The notes below the pieces were generated by a model, which searched no databases, had not been told where the DNA came from, and saw only the letters and a list, made by a program, of their open reading frames with translations. From Rhodanobacter sp. C06 (GTDB lineage: Bacteria > Pseudomonadota > Gammaproteobacteria > Xanthomonadales > Rhodanobacteraceae): a stretch of 40,665 bases of DNA. The DNA lies in NCBI RefSeq assembly GCF_002001105.1, contig NZ_MUNP01000025.1, positions 1 to 40,665 of the forward strand, read 5' to 3'. Positions 40,658 to 40,665 of the stretch are shown in pieces (positions within the stretch are counted from its first letter, which is position 1; every line of letters starts with the position of its first letter). Position numbers and translations under genes: made by a program.

Positions 40658-40665
40658 GGCGGGCA

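Overview
The window reads as chromosome of a high-GC gammaproteobacterium of the Xanthomonadales/Lysobacterales, probably Rhodanobacteraceae (Rhodanobacter, Dyella and Luteibacter relatives). This rests on the protein types and gene order: epmA, sbcB, orn-folP-glmM, tpiA-secG-tRNA-Leu(GAG), rne/rluC and nfuA followed by small cytochromes c. No 16S rRNA is present, so the genus is inferred.

Left core (1-12863). A DUF559 endonuclease-like frame lies between inverted copies of a GC-rich hairpin repeat and runs without a stop into epmA. Then follow a VOC-family gene, aqpZ, an MFS transporter, a DUF2461 gene with sbcB, the orn-folP-glmM block, a 2-oxoglutarate/Fe(II) oxygenase gene, an SDR gene, tpiA, secG and tRNA-Leu(GAG). 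The glmM...secG-tRNA-Leu(GAG) order matches glmM-secG-leuU of E. coli.

Genomic island (about 12846-30172, 17.3 kb). It sits in the 3' end of the tRNA-Leu gene. The tRNA end is intact at the left border, and a degenerate copy lacking one base marks the right border. A P4-type tyrosine integrase is next to attL. Both borders carry a 21-bp motif (TTGTGTATG-3 nt-TTGTGCATG) that looks like integrase arm sites. Cargo: an AlpA-like regulator, a probable HUH Rep-like endonuclease (HLH and YITK motifs), a membrane-anchored coiled-coil protein, an XRE regulator, a 462-aa unknown protein with a nine-residue repeat, an XRE-ImmA/IrrE metalloprotease gene with a partner gene, a 1729-aa single-chain restriction-modification enzyme of the LlaGI/LlaBIII (type ISP) kind, a Rad50/SMC-like ATPase with a CPAC zinc-hook motif, and small remnants near attR.

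The most striking feature is inside the restriction-modification gene. A pure 7-bp tandem repeat (GAGCAGC, about 11 copies) lies just after the target-recognition region. Seven is not a multiple of three, so each gain or loss changes the downstream frame. The present length gives one long polypeptide. Loss of one unit would switch translation into another frame that visibly encodes a second version of the conserved C-terminal end of this module and stops at a TGA overlapping an ATG with a strong Shine-Dalgarno sequence. Gain of one unit would stop translation at once. This looks like a three-state phase-variable defence enzyme, probably assembled from two alleles.

Right core (30173-40665). 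The displaced tRNA terminator, a small hypothetical gene, a GacA/UvrY-type response regulator, rne and rluC divergent from each other, a CPBP-like membrane protein with a degraded active site, a pterin-carbinolamine dehydratase, nfuA, two single-haem cytochromes c, and a TraB/PrgY-family protein whose start is at or beyond the window edge.
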